Counted from the first letter of the stretch, positions 48,101 through 54,398 are shown. The stretch is 64,000 nucleotides of DNA from Gigantopelta aegis (GCF_016097555.1 NC_054704.1:44037258-44101257), one strand, 5' to 3'. The notes: generated by a model from the letters alone, not told the origin. Translations and numbers: made by a program.

Positions 48101-49431
48101 TGGAAAGAAAGTAAGGAAAACTAATATGTTACTCCATGAAGCAAATGGCTTTATTCAGAATTTTTAGTAAGGAAGGTTTGACAGCTTACTTTATGTAAAA
48201 TAAGATGCTGATTCAATAAATAGCAGTCTTATTAACCTAACGTAAGACAAAATTGCCATGTTGGCCACTTGTTTTTGCCAAACATGACCAAAATCAGTTA
48301 ATCGGTACTGTATCTAAGAAGCTGCTGAATATTTTACAGTACTATTTTGTGGTCAAACATCTGGCCAATATCAGGCACTGGGAGATGCCAGCAATCGGGT
48401 GGGTGAGGATAGAGAAGCAGCTGTATGTTATGTTGCCTTTCATCTTTGCGGGGGATGCATAATTTTAAGAGTTGAGAGGGGTGGGTGAGAGAGGCAGTGG
48501 CCCCGTTCCTCACCCGGCTTCCTACGATTGTGGACTGTAGTTGAACTAAATTGACATTAAAAGGATGTGGAACAAATTTCACAAAACATCATAAACCTAG
48601 TTTTGCACGTAAACGTATATTTTTTTTTGTTCTTACAATGCTCCTTATGCATCTTTCGTAATGATGTGATTTTTCGAGTAAAATAGATGCCAAACACATG
48701 TAGAAACGTACGACAGGTATAATTGCTAGTCTTAAACGTAAATTTACGATATTTTGTGAAATTGGTTCCAGTATCATAGCCACAATATGCGAAAACCCCT
48801 TAAACGTATGCTAGCATCAGACTACCAACTGCAACGACAAAGTTGGCCAACTTTCTGCTCTCACGCCTTCTACGACTGTCCACTTGCTAATCTGAGCGCT
48901 CTTACAACTCGATCATTGTCGTATAACCGAATCTGAGCGCACGGGAGTTGGGAAAGCTACTACGCAACCGTCGAGTTGGCCAACTTTGTCGTGGCAATTG
49001 ACAATCTTACCCTAGCATTAAGGCTAACACAGATCTTCTTCGACGATAAAACACTTACGTGACAGTTAATTTGATTCTCGTCTAACAGCGACCAGCGATG
49101 TAAAACAAACATTTGACATCAGTGACCTTAAGATATGTGCTGGCATTTTCTTATTCCAACTTTTTGATCAAATGTACACGTAGGTGAGTCAATGAGTAAA
49201 AGTCAAAGGTAAAGCACTAAAGAAAAACATTTGTTCGCGGACCAGACACACATGGATACACAGCGTGTTACGAACGAAACATGCACTTGCCAAGCCTACC
49301 AATTCAGCCGAAAGAAGAATACACATACAAAAACCACAAAAAATACTAAAAGGTATTTTAAAACTAAATAATATAGTTTACTGACCTGCAATCGTTCCAA
49401 ACAACAGTAGCCGAAACACTAGTCTGGTCAT
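16389..49431 (-). CDS. Adhesion GPCR: signal peptide, 2 CUB, 6 EGF, HRM, GAIN/GPS, 7TM, long tail (26 coding exons)
   Basis: Cell-surface receptor of the adhesion GPCR (B2) class, about 1279 residues. Approximate layout: signal peptide 1-20, CUB1 22-146, CUB2 147-248, six EGF-like modules 252-485, HRM 490-552, GAIN 560-842 ending in a GPS with the cleavage tripeptide HLT, 7TM 852-1102, cytoplasmic tail 1103-1279. Every exon junction has an AG acceptor and a GT donor, except one GC donor after exon 5. Phases agree throughout and the joined length is a multiple of three. The start was chosen because MTRLVFRLLLFGTIA opens a typical secretory signal that splices in phase to CUB1. In this class the GAIN domain is autocleaved and the exposed tethered peptide activates G proteins. 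CUB and EGF modules suggest binding to matrix or cell-surface partners. Untranslated exons and alternative forms are not seen. Confidence 0.88.
16933..17490 (+). repeat. Tandem duplication (about 312-bp offset) of a tRNA-like SINE, type D
   Basis: Both units contain GATCGACCGCGTAGCTTG, a tRNA-like body ending GGTTCGAGTCCCAGC (B box), then GGCCAGAAAGGATTTAATTA and GTAACAGTCAACCTCGACAT. The copies lie near 16933-17190 and 17245-17490. Confidence 0.75.
17784..18595. repeat. Pair of about 108-bp direct repeats bracketing unassigned DNA
   Basis: 17784-17891 and 18488-18595 share CACATATAAATTATACCATA and on through TTACTTACGTTA with few differences. The 600 bases between include a minus-strand frame (18372-18187) that I do not recognise. 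Confidence 0.7.
18902..19033 (-). CDS. Receptor exon 25: juxtamembrane start of the tail
   Basis: 132 bases, phase 0 at both ends, encoding VHSAFERRYPRKK and more. Basic residues just after TM7 are typical. Being symmetric, it could be skipped in frame. Confidence 0.85.
19075..19290 (-). mobile_element. tRNA-derived SINE, type C
   Basis: Minus copy. The 3' landmark (TTTTCGTACTTATATCCAAT on plus) and the head region (GTGGGAGCCGGTACT) are present. Confidence 0.7.
19752..19793 (-). CDS. Receptor exon 24: 42-base micro-exon finishing TM7
   Basis: Encodes GVMFFVFHCLLNVD, the classic second half of adhesion GPCR TM7 (usually GVFFFLFHCLLN). It has an AG acceptor at 19795-19794, donor GTAAGT after 19752, and phase 0 at both ends. 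Confidence 0.9.
19991..20930. mobile_element. SINE complex: three type B copies with nested duplication
   Basis: Minus copies lie at 19991-20330 and 20671-20930, with a plus copy at 20345-20620. 20070-20223 and 20671-20824 are essentially identical direct repeats. 20207-20668 is the inverted partner of 5064-5526. Confidence 0.8.
21115..21250 (-). CDS. Receptor exon 23: TM6 and first half of TM7
   Basis: Contains ILLPLLGLTWTLAFF (TM6, with the conserved GLTW motif of class B2) and VFTYLFTISNSFQ (TM7 start). The donor is GTGAGT. Confidence 0.92.
22056..22170 (-). repeat. Dispersed repeat, family F copy
   Basis: On the minus strand it shares GGGCTCC-like and GCCCGATTTCAACGAAAATG sequence with copies at 46743 and 52566. 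Confidence 0.55.
22303..22397 (-). CDS. Receptor exon 22: end of TM5 and intracellular loop 3
   Basis: Encodes INSIVLIIVLRVMMRSL and the basic loop STTKVTVQEKSSLK. Starts in phase 0 and ends with two bases of a split codon that exon 23 completes. Confidence 0.9.
22500..22740 (-). mobile_element. Degraded type B SINE
   Basis: Weak but ordered landmarks: GCAACGAAGGATCTCTTATA and CACCACGGCC. Confidence 0.45.
23176..23239 (-). CDS. Receptor exon 21: extracellular loop 2 and TM5 start
   Basis: Encodes CWLNNETLLVCFVPTVGLVV. The CWL motif of loop 2 carries the cysteine that pairs with TM3 in this receptor class. Confidence 0.92.
23538..23604 (-). CDS. Receptor exon 20: TM4
   Basis: Encodes VPLIVVGISFAVFYEHYGNG. 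Phase two at both ends, linking correctly to exons 19 and 21. Confidence 0.92.
23981..24131 (-). CDS. Receptor exon 19: TM3 to TM4 start
   Basis: Encodes WACKTVAVLMHFFLTAMF, then WMLVEGIHLYVALVRVF and LRKYLGIGW. The C-K-x-V-A-x-x-x-H-F-F and MLVEGIHLY motifs are diagnostic of adhesion GPCR TM3. Confidence 0.94.
24909..25023 (-). CDS. Receptor exon 18: intracellular loop 1 and TM2
   Basis: Encodes LRNDRIRIHENLAASI, then VVFLIGFG. The R-x-x-IH-x-NL motif is typical of TM2 entry in class B2 receptors. Confidence 0.92.
25063..25240 (+). mobile_element. tRNA-derived SINE, type C, 3'-truncated
   Basis: Starts CGGCCTCGGTGGTGTCGTGG, with B box GGTTCGGAGCCC and a tail through CTCACTAACCAGGAACAATT. 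It lies 40 bases from exon 18. Confidence 0.75.
25795..25904 (-). CDS. Receptor exon 17: TM1
   Basis: Encodes the stalk KALDETNETALS and hydrophobic ISYVGGCLSILACVLSIAVF. The S-Y-x-G-C-x-x-S motif is usual for TM1 in this class. Confidence 0.92.
26294..26348. repeat. Short palindromic hairpin
   Basis: 27-bp arms (GATAACACATTTTAGAGTG against its complement) meet at GAAAATTTC. Confidence 0.8.
26450..26596. repeat. Snap-back hairpin with about 60-bp arms
   Basis: Arms 26450-26510 and 26537-26596 share TATATCTCATCTCGTGAAGT and flanks. The loop contains GTCGTGCTTGCGCGAC, a GC-rich palindrome as in the other hairpins of the window. Confidence 0.8.
26841..26967 (-). CDS. Receptor exon 16: GPS autoproteolysis motif
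   Basis: Encodes DRWSTNGCYV and CRCNHLTNFALLMDLYG. Cleavage in this family occurs between L and T of HLT. The cysteines and the W of WSTNGC fit the GPS consensus. Confidence 0.94.
27594..27652 (-). CDS. Receptor exon 15: GPS first strand
   Basis: Encodes SLRETCVFLNMSA. The family usually has CVFW here; this protein has L in place of the first tryptophan. Confidence 0.88.
27909..27973. repeat. (CT)n microsatellite in intron
   Basis: About 65 bases of CT repeat between exons 14 and 15. Confidence 0.95.
28120..28240 (-). CDS. Receptor exon 14: GAIN domain
   Basis: Encodes TKSNDSTVVNSDVLSTKILG and LKQQVVITFAYK. The V-I-T-F pattern matches the beta strand preceding the GPS in GAIN domains. Confidence 0.88.
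28322..28364. repeat. Perfect 18-bp inverted repeat
   Basis: AGCTCGAGTCACCTCCAG and its exact complement are separated by 7 bases. Confidence 0.85.
28722..28781 (+). mobile_element. SINE type A, 3' end fragment
   Basis: CTGACGCCATATAAGCGCAT ... GTCGTTAAATAAAA. Confidence 0.7.
28892..28970 (-). CDS. Receptor exon 13: GAIN domain
   Basis: Encodes EDVGVFYGKFPTVAALMS. Two bases of split codon at each end, in phase with exons 12 and 14. Confidence 0.85.
29201..29255. repeat. (GT)n microsatellite in intron
   Basis: GT repeat with two interruptions. Confidence 0.95.
31276..31655. mobile_element. 380-bp MITE with TTAA target site (AGGGACATTCC family)
   Basis: TTAA at 31272-31275 and 31656-31659. 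The inverted ends share AGGRACATTCCTGAGTTTGC in left-end orientation, differing by one base. The TTAA site suggests a piggyBac-type source. No coding capacity. Confidence 0.85.
32037..32205 (-). CDS. Receptor exon 12: GAIN domain helical part and linker
   Basis: Encodes SLVDEKVSSLLSSTETFADN, then KRTRRRRD and an acidic stretch DGDDEVDG. L-L-x-x-T-E-x-F-A matches the GAIN A helix. The RTRRRRD run is a furin-like basic site seen in sequence; cleavage there is inference. Confidence 0.85.
32780..32811. repeat. Poly(A) run in intron
   Basis: Thirty-two adenines with no attached LINE or SINE body visible. Confidence 0.9.
33011..33209 (+). mobile_element. SINE type B, 3'-truncated
   Basis: A box AGTAGCTCTGTAATAAAGCG, then GGTCGATCCCCGTCGG and AAAAGATCCCGTACTGTTAA. 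Confidence 0.65.
33214..33738. mobile_element. Two adjoining copies of the ACCCTAG/TTAA MITE family in inverted orientation
   Basis: 33427-33738 is bounded by TTAA (33423-33426 and 33739-33742), with inverted ends AAGGACAGACCCTAGTTT and AAACTAGGGTTTGTGCCT. 33214-33422 is a partial inverted copy of the same family. Confidence 0.7.
33828..33896 (-). CDS. Receptor exon 11: GAIN domain
   Basis: 69 bases, phase 0 both ends, encoding GYGEAIDNLVDPSTAVVWKN. The A-I-D-N-L-V-x-P ... W-K pattern matches the latrophilin-type GAIN start. The GTACGT donor was preferred because it joins to exon 12 in the family's expected spacing; the frame stays open beyond it. Confidence 0.75.
34078..34726. mobile_element. 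649-bp fold-back element with about 250-bp inverted arms
   Basis: The left end GTCCGAACCAAATTATTAA and right end TTAACAATTTAGTTCGGAC are inverted, and matches continue inward for roughly 250 bases (for example the CATAGGGCAAA and TTTGCCCTATG blocks). The middle has TGACGTCATCACG and no open frame. Confidence 0.75.
35237..35449 (-). CDS. Receptor exon 10: GAIN domain start
   Basis: 213 bases, phase 0 both ends. Encodes ANLLRINESVSSALVLDLAR and LYPGDLSFATGIIETIADAV. L-x-x-G-D-L-x-x-A-x-x-x-I/L is a GAIN hallmark. The donor CAG|GTCGTT is weak; the frame remains open beyond it. Confidence 0.82.
36380..36515. repeat. Short repeat with inverted TAGCCA ends
   Basis: Begins AGGCTCGTAGCCAATGG and ends GTCTGGCTACAGGCCTG. 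Internal tract CACTTCGCGCCTTACC resembles the segment near 12.2 kb. Confidence 0.45.
37618..37689 (+). tRNA. tRNA-Ala (anticodon UGC)
   Basis: 72 bases that fold as a full cloverleaf. The acceptor stem GGGGATG pairs with CATCTCC, including the G3-U70 wobble that marks alanine tRNA. D arm GCTCAGTGGTAGAGC, anticodon stem TTCGC/GTGAA around TTTGCAT with anticodon TGC, and T arm CCGGGTTCGATACCCGG. A T-run terminator follows at about 37698. Internal A and B boxes are intact and no intron is present. It lies in the intron between receptor exons 9 and 10, on the opposite strand. Confidence 0.96.
37978..38376 (-). mobile_element. tRNA-derived SINE, type A, with 13-bp target duplication
   Basis: Full-length minus copy. 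TTCCACGAATAAA occurs at 37965-37977 and 38377-38389 as a perfect target-site duplication. Confidence 0.92.
38612..38853 (-). mobile_element. Degraded type B SINE abutting exon 9
   Basis: Landmarks TAGCAAAGACTCTTTTGTAT, TATACCAGTCGTG and a degraded head are visible. It ends about 12 bases from the exon 9 boundary. Confidence 0.6.
38865..38977 (-). CDS. Receptor exon 9: second half of the HRM domain
   Basis: Encodes MASRMCVYNSASTTGGSWVR followed by DLSKC. G-x-A-x-R-x-C ... G-x-W-x-x-P-D-x-S-x-C is the HRM core. Confidence 0.92.
39179..39445 (+). mobile_element. tRNA-derived SINE, type C
   Basis: Starts CGGCCTCGGTGGTGTCATG and ends ATATAAGCACGAAAATAAGT. TGAACTC flanks both sides (39172-39178 and 39446-39452). 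Confidence 0.85.
39465..39690 (-). mobile_element. SINE type C-like degraded copy
   Basis: Contains GGGATGCGAACCCAGCACCT and GATGGCTAAACCACTATACC, the reversed B and A boxes. Confidence 0.6.
40140..40250 (-). CDS. Receptor exon 8: first half of the HRM domain
   Basis: Encodes SAHCLSDTDVVFGSGITWSD and VQQCPPGIMG. The T-W ... C-P-x-G pattern joins exon 9 in phase. Confidence 0.9.
40836..40916. repeat. Snap-back hairpin with about 37-bp arms
   Basis: Both arms share GTCTTGTGATATCATAATTT. The loop is AGCACTCG. Confidence 0.85.
41202..41572. mobile_element. MITE-like unit rich in CTTTGAAAGTC
   Basis: Ends GGGTTCGTAGCGGTC and GGCTATGAACC are short inverted repeats. The inside repeats AAAGTCTTTGAA several times. 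It abuts exon 7. Confidence 0.5.
41618..41863 (-). CDS. Receptor exon 7: end of EGF4, EGF5 and EGF6
   Basis: Cysteine patterns MPCENGGTC ... CSCVKGFKGNVC and EPCQHGGTC ... CLCTPDYTGSLC. Ends with one base that exon 8 completes. Confidence 0.93.
42041..42117. repeat. (GA)n microsatellite in intron
   Basis: About 77 bases of GA between exons 6 and 7. Confidence 0.95.
42434..42898 (-). CDS. Receptor exon 6: EGF1 to EGF4
   Basis: Four EGF modules: CKTFCRNESTSTC ... GYTGTNC; QPCYHNGAC ... GYTGMLC; DIDECLNDSVCQNGASC ... GYTGSMC, with a calcium-binding DIDEC start; and SPCPENATC ... CPEGFGG. The acceptor at 42900-42899 was chosen over a closer AG because only it keeps the first two cysteines of EGF1 and matches the phase of exon 5. 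Confidence 0.9.
43239..43380 (-). CDS. Receptor exon 5: second half of CUB2; GC splice donor
   Basis: Encodes VRELATSMQYNICLTNYLAF and LELIYKVEEDDKPWGGK. There is no usable GT donor in the right phase. GAAG|GCAAGA at 43239/43238 gives the GC-AG class donor and the exact one-base phase that exon 6 needs. Confidence 0.78.
43405..43885 (+). mobile_element. Type B SINE material with a nested type E SINE
   Basis: Body near 43500-43565 and 3' end at 43771-43885 (AGCCGATGATTAATTAATCA), split by the type E insertion. Confidence 0.7.
43566..43760 (+). mobile_element. SINE type E nested in a type B SINE
   Basis: ATAGAAAAAT at 43556-43565 and 43761-43770 is a 10-bp target duplication. The body has CCTGTCCTGGATGGAGGAGC and ends TATAACCTGACCTA. 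A second copy lies at 53893. Confidence 0.85.
44200..45409. mobile_element. Solo LTR of an LTR retrotransposon (family not assigned)
   Basis: 1210 bases with TGTGAC at one end and GTGACA at the other, the TG...CA ends of an LTR. It is flanked by a perfect 5-bp duplication GTGTG (44195-44199 and 45410-45414). No internal coding part is present, so it is a fossil left by LTR-LTR recombination. The perfect duplication suggests it is fairly young. Confidence 0.7.
45504..45679 (-). CDS. Receptor exon 4: first half of CUB2
   Basis: Encodes VCNTNITHPGQIELPNFPKP, then ECHWFLSS. C ... G-x-I-x-x-P-x-F-P ... C-x-W is the CUB opening pattern. Confidence 0.9.
45742..45908. repeat. Direct repeat copy 1 (partner 46975-47148)
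   Basis: Shares ATCTCTATCATTTTTGCCC ... GTTGTACACTTGTGAAAATG with the partner at about 93% by eye. Confidence 0.8.
45979..46102. mobile_element. 124-bp MITE with long inverted ends
   Basis: Ends GGGCTCCGTTCTACGAAGCG and, inverted, GGGCCCCCGTTTCATGAAGC. Both continue to a TTAGCGCTAAGATCA-like segment. Confidence 0.7.
46198..46470 (+). mobile_element. SINE type B, diverged
   Basis: Landmarks TATATCAAAGGCCGTGGTAT and AATGTTTGATGTCC are visible in order. Confidence 0.6.
46510..46654 (-). CDS. Receptor exon 3: second half of CUB1
   Basis: Encodes ITDSNRSLFKGCGKRIAID, then VRVAFVSDDGTHRSGFRLNY. The F-x-S-D-x-x-x-x-x-x-G-F-x-x-x-Y ending is the CUB signature. Confidence 0.92.
46743..46985 (+). 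repeat. Dispersed repeat, family F copy
   Basis: Begins GGCGTTTGGGCTCCC and continues GCCCGAATTAAACGAAAGTG. Confidence 0.6.
46975..47148. repeat. Direct repeat copy 2 (partner 45742-45908)
   Basis: Directly follows a family F copy. The two may form one longer element, of which copy 1 is only the right part. Confidence 0.8.
47362..47657 (+). mobile_element. tRNA-derived SINE, type B
   Basis: GGTGTAGCGCTAGCTTGATG, B box GGGATCGATCCCCGTCGG and 3' end GTGTCGTTAAACAAA. Confidence 0.85.
47855..48099 (-). CDS. Receptor exon 2: signal peptide end and first half of CUB1
   Basis: Encodes AECDLGDQPIVLTDWTGSI, then SPGFENSSYPNNQNCTWLI and CEFDSVS. S-P-G-F/Y-x-x-x-YP-x-N-x-x-C-x-W is the CUB consensus. 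Confidence 0.94.
48829..49003. mobile_element. MITE with GACAAAGTTGGCCAACT inverted ends
   Basis: The left end AACGACAAAGTTGGCCAACT and its inverted copy at 48972-49003 bound about 175 bases. A related fragment is at 41028-41170. Confidence 0.65.
49386..49431 (-). CDS. Receptor exon 1: start codon and signal peptide
   Basis: Encodes MTRLVFRLLLFGTIA. With exon 2 it forms a hydrophobic core and a likely cleavage after FSVA, just before EC. Confidence 0.9.
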
Positions 49432-49506
49432 GATACCTCGATCATCTACTGAAAAGATAGGATTTTAAAATTATTATTATTAATATTATATTATTAGTCA
49501 ATATTC

Positions 49507-49819
49507 AGCGAGGCGGAGATGTAGCCCAGTGGTAAAGCGCTCGCTTGATGCGCGGTCGGTCTACAATCAATCCCCGTCGGTGGGCCCATTGAGCTATTTC
49601 TCGTTCCAGCCAGTGCACCACGAGTGGTATATCAAAGGCCGTAGTACGTACTATCCTCTCTTTGGAATGGTCCATATAAAAGATCCTTGCTACTAATGAA
49701 AAAAATGTAGCGGGTTTCCTTTGTAAGACTACATGTCAAAATTACCAAATATTTGACATCCAATAGCCGATGATTAATAAATCAATATGCACTAGCGGTG
49801 TCGTTAAACAAAACAAACT
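49507..49819 (+). mobile_element. tRNA-derived SINE, type B, with 9-bp target duplication
   Basis: TCAATATTC flanks at 49498-49506 and 49820-49828. The insertion is 76 bases upstream of the receptor start codon. Confidence 0.88.
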
Positions 49820-50326
49820 TCAATATTCGGAATTTACTCATATGTTACATACTAATCAAGAAGTATCATGACATACATTGTTTGGTTGGAATTTCTCTCA
49901 ACTTGAAAACAGAATGACGATGAACCCACGATCATACGAATCCGGGATTCTTTTTACAAACTGACAAATTGGTGAACTTTTAAACATAATGTATACCCGG
50001 ATGAAAGTGGCTTGTCCAGTGTTGACTTATTTCAGACACAAATAACGACTGTCCACATTATTGGAATTCTTGGTGTTATGTAGGTGGAGACAAGTGCTAT
50101 GCAAACAGAGCATTTGTTTCAGACAGAAAAACAACAATAAACACAATACTAAATATTACTCATAGCTATTTTGTTAAAATATCCAGAGAATCACTCTCAA
50201 TGTTAATAGCTACTAATATAATCACATTTATATTAATAGGCACTTTGTTGGATTACAGTGTCTACCTTGTATCAAACTACAAAAACATAAGTGGCCTATG
50301 ACTTAGCGAAACATATTGTTATTAAA

Positions 50327-50362
50327 TGAGAGAGAGACAGAGAGAGAGACAGAGACAGAGAC

Positions 50363-50425
<63 letters not shown>

Positions 50426-50477
50426 TGGAGATAGACAGAGAGAGAGAGAGAGAGACATACAGACAGACAGACAGATG

Positions 50478-50542
<65 letters not shown>

Positions 50543-50570
50543 ACAGACAGACAGACAGACAGATGGAGAT

Positions 50571-50615
<45 letters not shown>

Positions 50616-50628
50616 GGGAGAGAGAGAC

Positions 50629-50696
<68 letters not shown>
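50327..50696. repeat. 370-bp GA/GACA polypurine tract
   Basis: Alternating GA with GACA and GATG interruptions, nearly all purine on one strand. It lies 0.9 kb upstream of the receptor start. Confidence 0.97.
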
Positions 50697-50697
<1 letters not shown>

Positions 50698-50779
50698 AGA
50701 GAAGAAGGACAGATGGGGGCGGGGGCTAGAAATAAATGGAGAGAAAAAGGTAAAAGCTGGCAGAGATTTATGTAGATTC

Positions 50780-51626
50780 AAGAAATCAATTATTGAGGTA
50801 TTACATTAATATCAACATCAGCGTTTTTGAAACAAAATGAGTACTAATCAATTCATAATATGAAGTTTCAATGATTTAAATTAGGTATATAAATGACTAA
50901 ATGGTTTGAACGCTTTAATAATTCATAACATAACTTTCTAACAATTTACATTAGGTGTATAAATGATTACACGTTTCGTCTCAGAACTAATTTATAATAT
51001 GTCTTTCTAAATTGATATAAATTATCTCTGTAATCGATTAAACTTGTTAGTCTTGTCTCTGAAATACTAGTAGTCATCTAGATTACCATTGGTCATCACC
51101 GATGAATTCATTTCATTAACTCATTCTAATATTCAACAATCCGTTAATGGTATTACAGTAAATAAATTAGAATGAGCTAACCCGTTAACGTCTATAAATC
51201 ACACATATTCATCACACGTGTTTAACTCACATACGATATCCTTTGTTTTATCTTTCTATCTGGTTTTATCACATCCACACAGAGAACAAATATTCCTCAT
51301 CCACGAGTTACAGTGTTCGGGCAAAGCGTCATTCTCCGCGTATAAAAAGGTGTACTGTTTGTTGAACACCGGTCAAGAGCCAGTTCGCTCTTCGTCCAAT
51401 TAAATAATGTTGACGCATGGTGGGGTTTTGAAACAGTCTCCGGGAATCTTCTGTGAAGATGTCTTATGAACAGGAAAGCGAGTGAAAAAGATGGTACAAA
51501 TTACTGTCATTTAAAAATAATGTTCACATGTTACATAAGATTTTGTTTTGAAATTGGTCAGTTAAGCTGTCCGTTCTGTTCTGCCTTATCTGACTATCTG
51601 TCTGTTTCTTCTAGTCACCATGTCTA
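50780..51626. other. Non-coding stretch upstream of the receptor
   Basis: AT-rich, with a small inverted repeat TCATTCTAAT/ATTAGAATGA near 51122-51176. I see no gene. Confidence 0.5.

Positions 51627-51657
<31 letters not shown>
51627..51657. repeat. (CTGT)n microsatellite
   Basis: About eight copies of CTGT. Confidence 0.9.
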
Positions 51658-51717
51658 GCCGATCAGATCAACTACAAAGCTACTGGACAGATCGTTATGG
51701 ATTCAAGATCTTAATTA

Positions 51718-52105
51718 CCGGACTCCGTGGCGTCATGGTTAGGCCATCGGTCTACAGGCTGGTAGGTACTGGGTTCGGATCCCAGTCGAGACATGGGATT
51801 TTTAATCCAGATACCGACTCCAAACCCCCTGAGTGAGTGCTCCGCAAGGCTCAATGGATAGGTGTAAACCACTTGCACCGACCAGTGATCCATAACTGGT
51901 TCAACAAAGGCCATGACTTGTGCTATCCTGCCTGTGGGAAGCGTAAATAAAAGATCCCTTGCTGCTAATCGGAAAGAGTAGCCCATGTAGTGGCGACAGC
52001 GGGTTTCCTCTCAAAATCTGTGTGGTCCTTGACCATATGTCTGACGCCATATAACCGTAAATAAAATGTGTTGAGTGCGTCGTTAAATAAAACATTTTTT
52101 TCTTT
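51718..52105 (+). mobile_element. tRNA-derived SINE, type A, with target duplication
   Basis: Full length. CAAGATCYTAATTA flanks at 51704-51717 and 52106-52119 with one difference. Confidence 0.9.
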
Positions 52106-52357
52106 CAAGATCCTAATTATCACTTGCGGATACCTGGCCACACTCCTGTCGCATCGAGTATGTATATATGTGTGTGTGTATGTATATATGTATATATATA
52201 TATATATAGTTTTTATTTTTGTCAAGCGTTTACTGCAGCGTCTGCATAATATGTTTGTAAACCACCTCAATGCATCACCGTTTGGTGATCTAAGTTGAAT
52301 AAAGTTATGTTCTTTTCTGTTCTGTTCTGTGTTCTGTTCGAGTCAGCCGCGTCTCCA

Positions 52358-52545
52358 GTCGATGGGCCCACATTCCAGCCAGTGCACCACGAGTGGTATA
52401 TCAAAGGCCGTGGTATGTGCTATCCTGTTTGTGGGATGGTGCATATAATAGATCCCTTGCTACTAATGGAAAAAAGCCGCGGGTTTTCTCTCTAAGACTG
52501 TATGACAAAAATACCAAATGTTTGACATCCAATAGTCGATGATAA
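52358..52545 (+). mobile_element. SINE type B, 5'-truncated
   Basis: Begins within GATGGGCCCACATTCCAGCC and continues through ACATCCAATAGTCGATGAT. Confidence 0.75.
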
Positions 52546-52565
52546 ATAGGTAAATGTTATCTAGT

Positions 52566-52745
52566 TGCATTGGCGTATGGGCTCCCATTTTTGTAGCCAA
52601 TTTTTGCCCGAATTCAACGAAAATGCCCGAATATATACATAAACAACATTTATTCGTATTAGCAATACTGCCAACAAGCTAAATCCGGTTGCAAACGAAT
52701 CATTATACATTTTTTTTACATGAATTACAACCAGTATTGTGGTTA
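52566..52745 (+). repeat. Dispersed repeat, family F copy
   Basis: Begins TTGGCGTATGGGCTCCC, with GCCCGAATTCAACGAAAATG. Confidence 0.6.
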
Positions 52746-52776
52746 GAATGAATTTGATGATTTGCTCCAGCACTGT

Positions 52777-52877
52777 GTGTGGGGTGGGGGTGGGGGGGGA
52801 GGTGGGGGTGGGGGTGGCAGGTGGGGGCGGGGTGGGGGGTGGGGTGGGGGCGGGGTGGGGGGTGGGTGGTGGTGGTA
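52777..52877. repeat. G-rich tract
   Basis: About 100 bases of GGTGGGGG-type repeats on the plus strand, with a high density of guanine runs. Confidence 0.95.
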
Positions 52878-52930
52878 GTAGCAGCAGTCTCGTACACTTA
52901 TGTCTCGTGGTATCATTAAACAAAACAAAA

Positions 52931-53892
52931 TGTTAAGTTTCCCTACAATCGCCCTCACTCCCCTTACGTCCAGTCGCCCACGCCTTCAATCGCCCTCGCA
53001 TCCATACGCGCCCACCTTCATTTGCTCGCGTCTGCGAACCTGGCATCCGTCTCAATAACACGTGTTGATTGAAAAAACATCATACCAATATAACACGTAC
53101 AGGTACTGATGACTGAACGGCCGGGGCATAATAATACACTTACTAAACGGCGGTCTGTAGTCTGGGACCTGGGACAAATTACTTCTTACAAATGTGTGAA
53201 TCACCGTGTTCTGAGATAGTTCTCCAAAGAGCCTCAGTTTACTCAAAGTCTTTTAATGACAAGGTTTGCCCAAACAGTACTGATAGCAGGTTGAAGGTCA
53301 GACACAAACGTTCTACGACCTAACTGTACTGGAATATATCCCTACCACTTCGATAAATACGGTTGTATTTTATAAAGTAGTTGGTAAAGATTACACGAAA
53401 ATTAAAAAAATGAAGTAATTTGTTCATAAAAGCTCACAAAAAAGTGTTCCAAAGTTGAAATTATACCAATAACCTATTAACATTAAATAAACATTATATG
53501 ATTTATGTTTAGAAATCAACTTTTAAAAAATATATTTTGTATGGACTGAAAAATTAACATATTTGTTTTAGTTCATCTAAAGCCCAAAACATTTTAAAAT
53601 ATACCGAGTAACAAGGTAAAATCAGATAAAAGTGTACCATTGGTCTGAAGATGACAGCCATACCATCGATAGCGTAAATGTGACCACACATTTGGAGCCG
53701 TAGTGGAATTGTAACATACGACCATTAAAGTCAGATCCAATGCTTGTTTTCAGTAGAGTTTTACCCCAAAATTGTGACCACAGAATGTAGCTGTCATATA
53801 ACACAAGCGGCAAACAATAAATAATGTGGTTAAACATTGTCTAGCTATCCTCGCAATGGTGTTAAAATTTATGTGTTTTTCCACCTCCGCCT
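52931..53892. other. Non-coding stretch
   Basis: I recognise nothing in it. Confidence 0.5.
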
Positions 53893-54088
53893 GTTACCGG
53901 CCTCGGTCAGATTGCTGATGCTCCCTTGCACCTGCCTGTACAGGCGGTCCTCCCTCCAACCCAACCCACCTCTTTCCTGTCCTGGACGGAGGAGCCGGCC
54001 GAAGCCGGCACCTAAGCCCAGTACAGGCGTGCACTACAACAGCTTGTTCTGAATGTGCACGTTAAACACTCTGACCTGACCTGACCAG
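53893..54088 (+). mobile_element. SINE type E
   Basis: Shares CCTGTCCTGGACGGAGGAGC and CTACAACAGCTTGTTCTGAA with the nested copy at 43566 and ends CTGACCTGACC. Confidence 0.75.
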
Positions 54089-54316
54089 TGTTTCCCAAAC
54101 AATAGACGAACAACAGACTTATGTTTATGTAGCTGAAAGGACTAAAGGTATTTTTGTACTAGCAAACAATTGGTTTATAAATTAACATATCATGGTTAAT
54201 TTGTGGAAATTGACCCAAACGTCACACGTTTTTATTACCTCTAGGCAGTGGACACCCTATCACGTCAAGAGAGTATTGTTTATCCAGACAGTTGCTATCT
54301 TTTTTTGTGTAATAGG

Positions 54317-54343
54317 GGTGAGATGTAGCCCAGTGGTAAAACG

Positions 54344-54398
<55 letters not shown>

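Noticed and set aside
50296-50781. Long SLSLSL and ERERER open frames up to 161 codons
   Set aside because: These are translations of the GA tract with no other coding feature.
51604-51660. CTGT array considered as a CRISPR-like or satellite array
   Set aside because: It is a plain tetranucleotide microsatellite without spacers.
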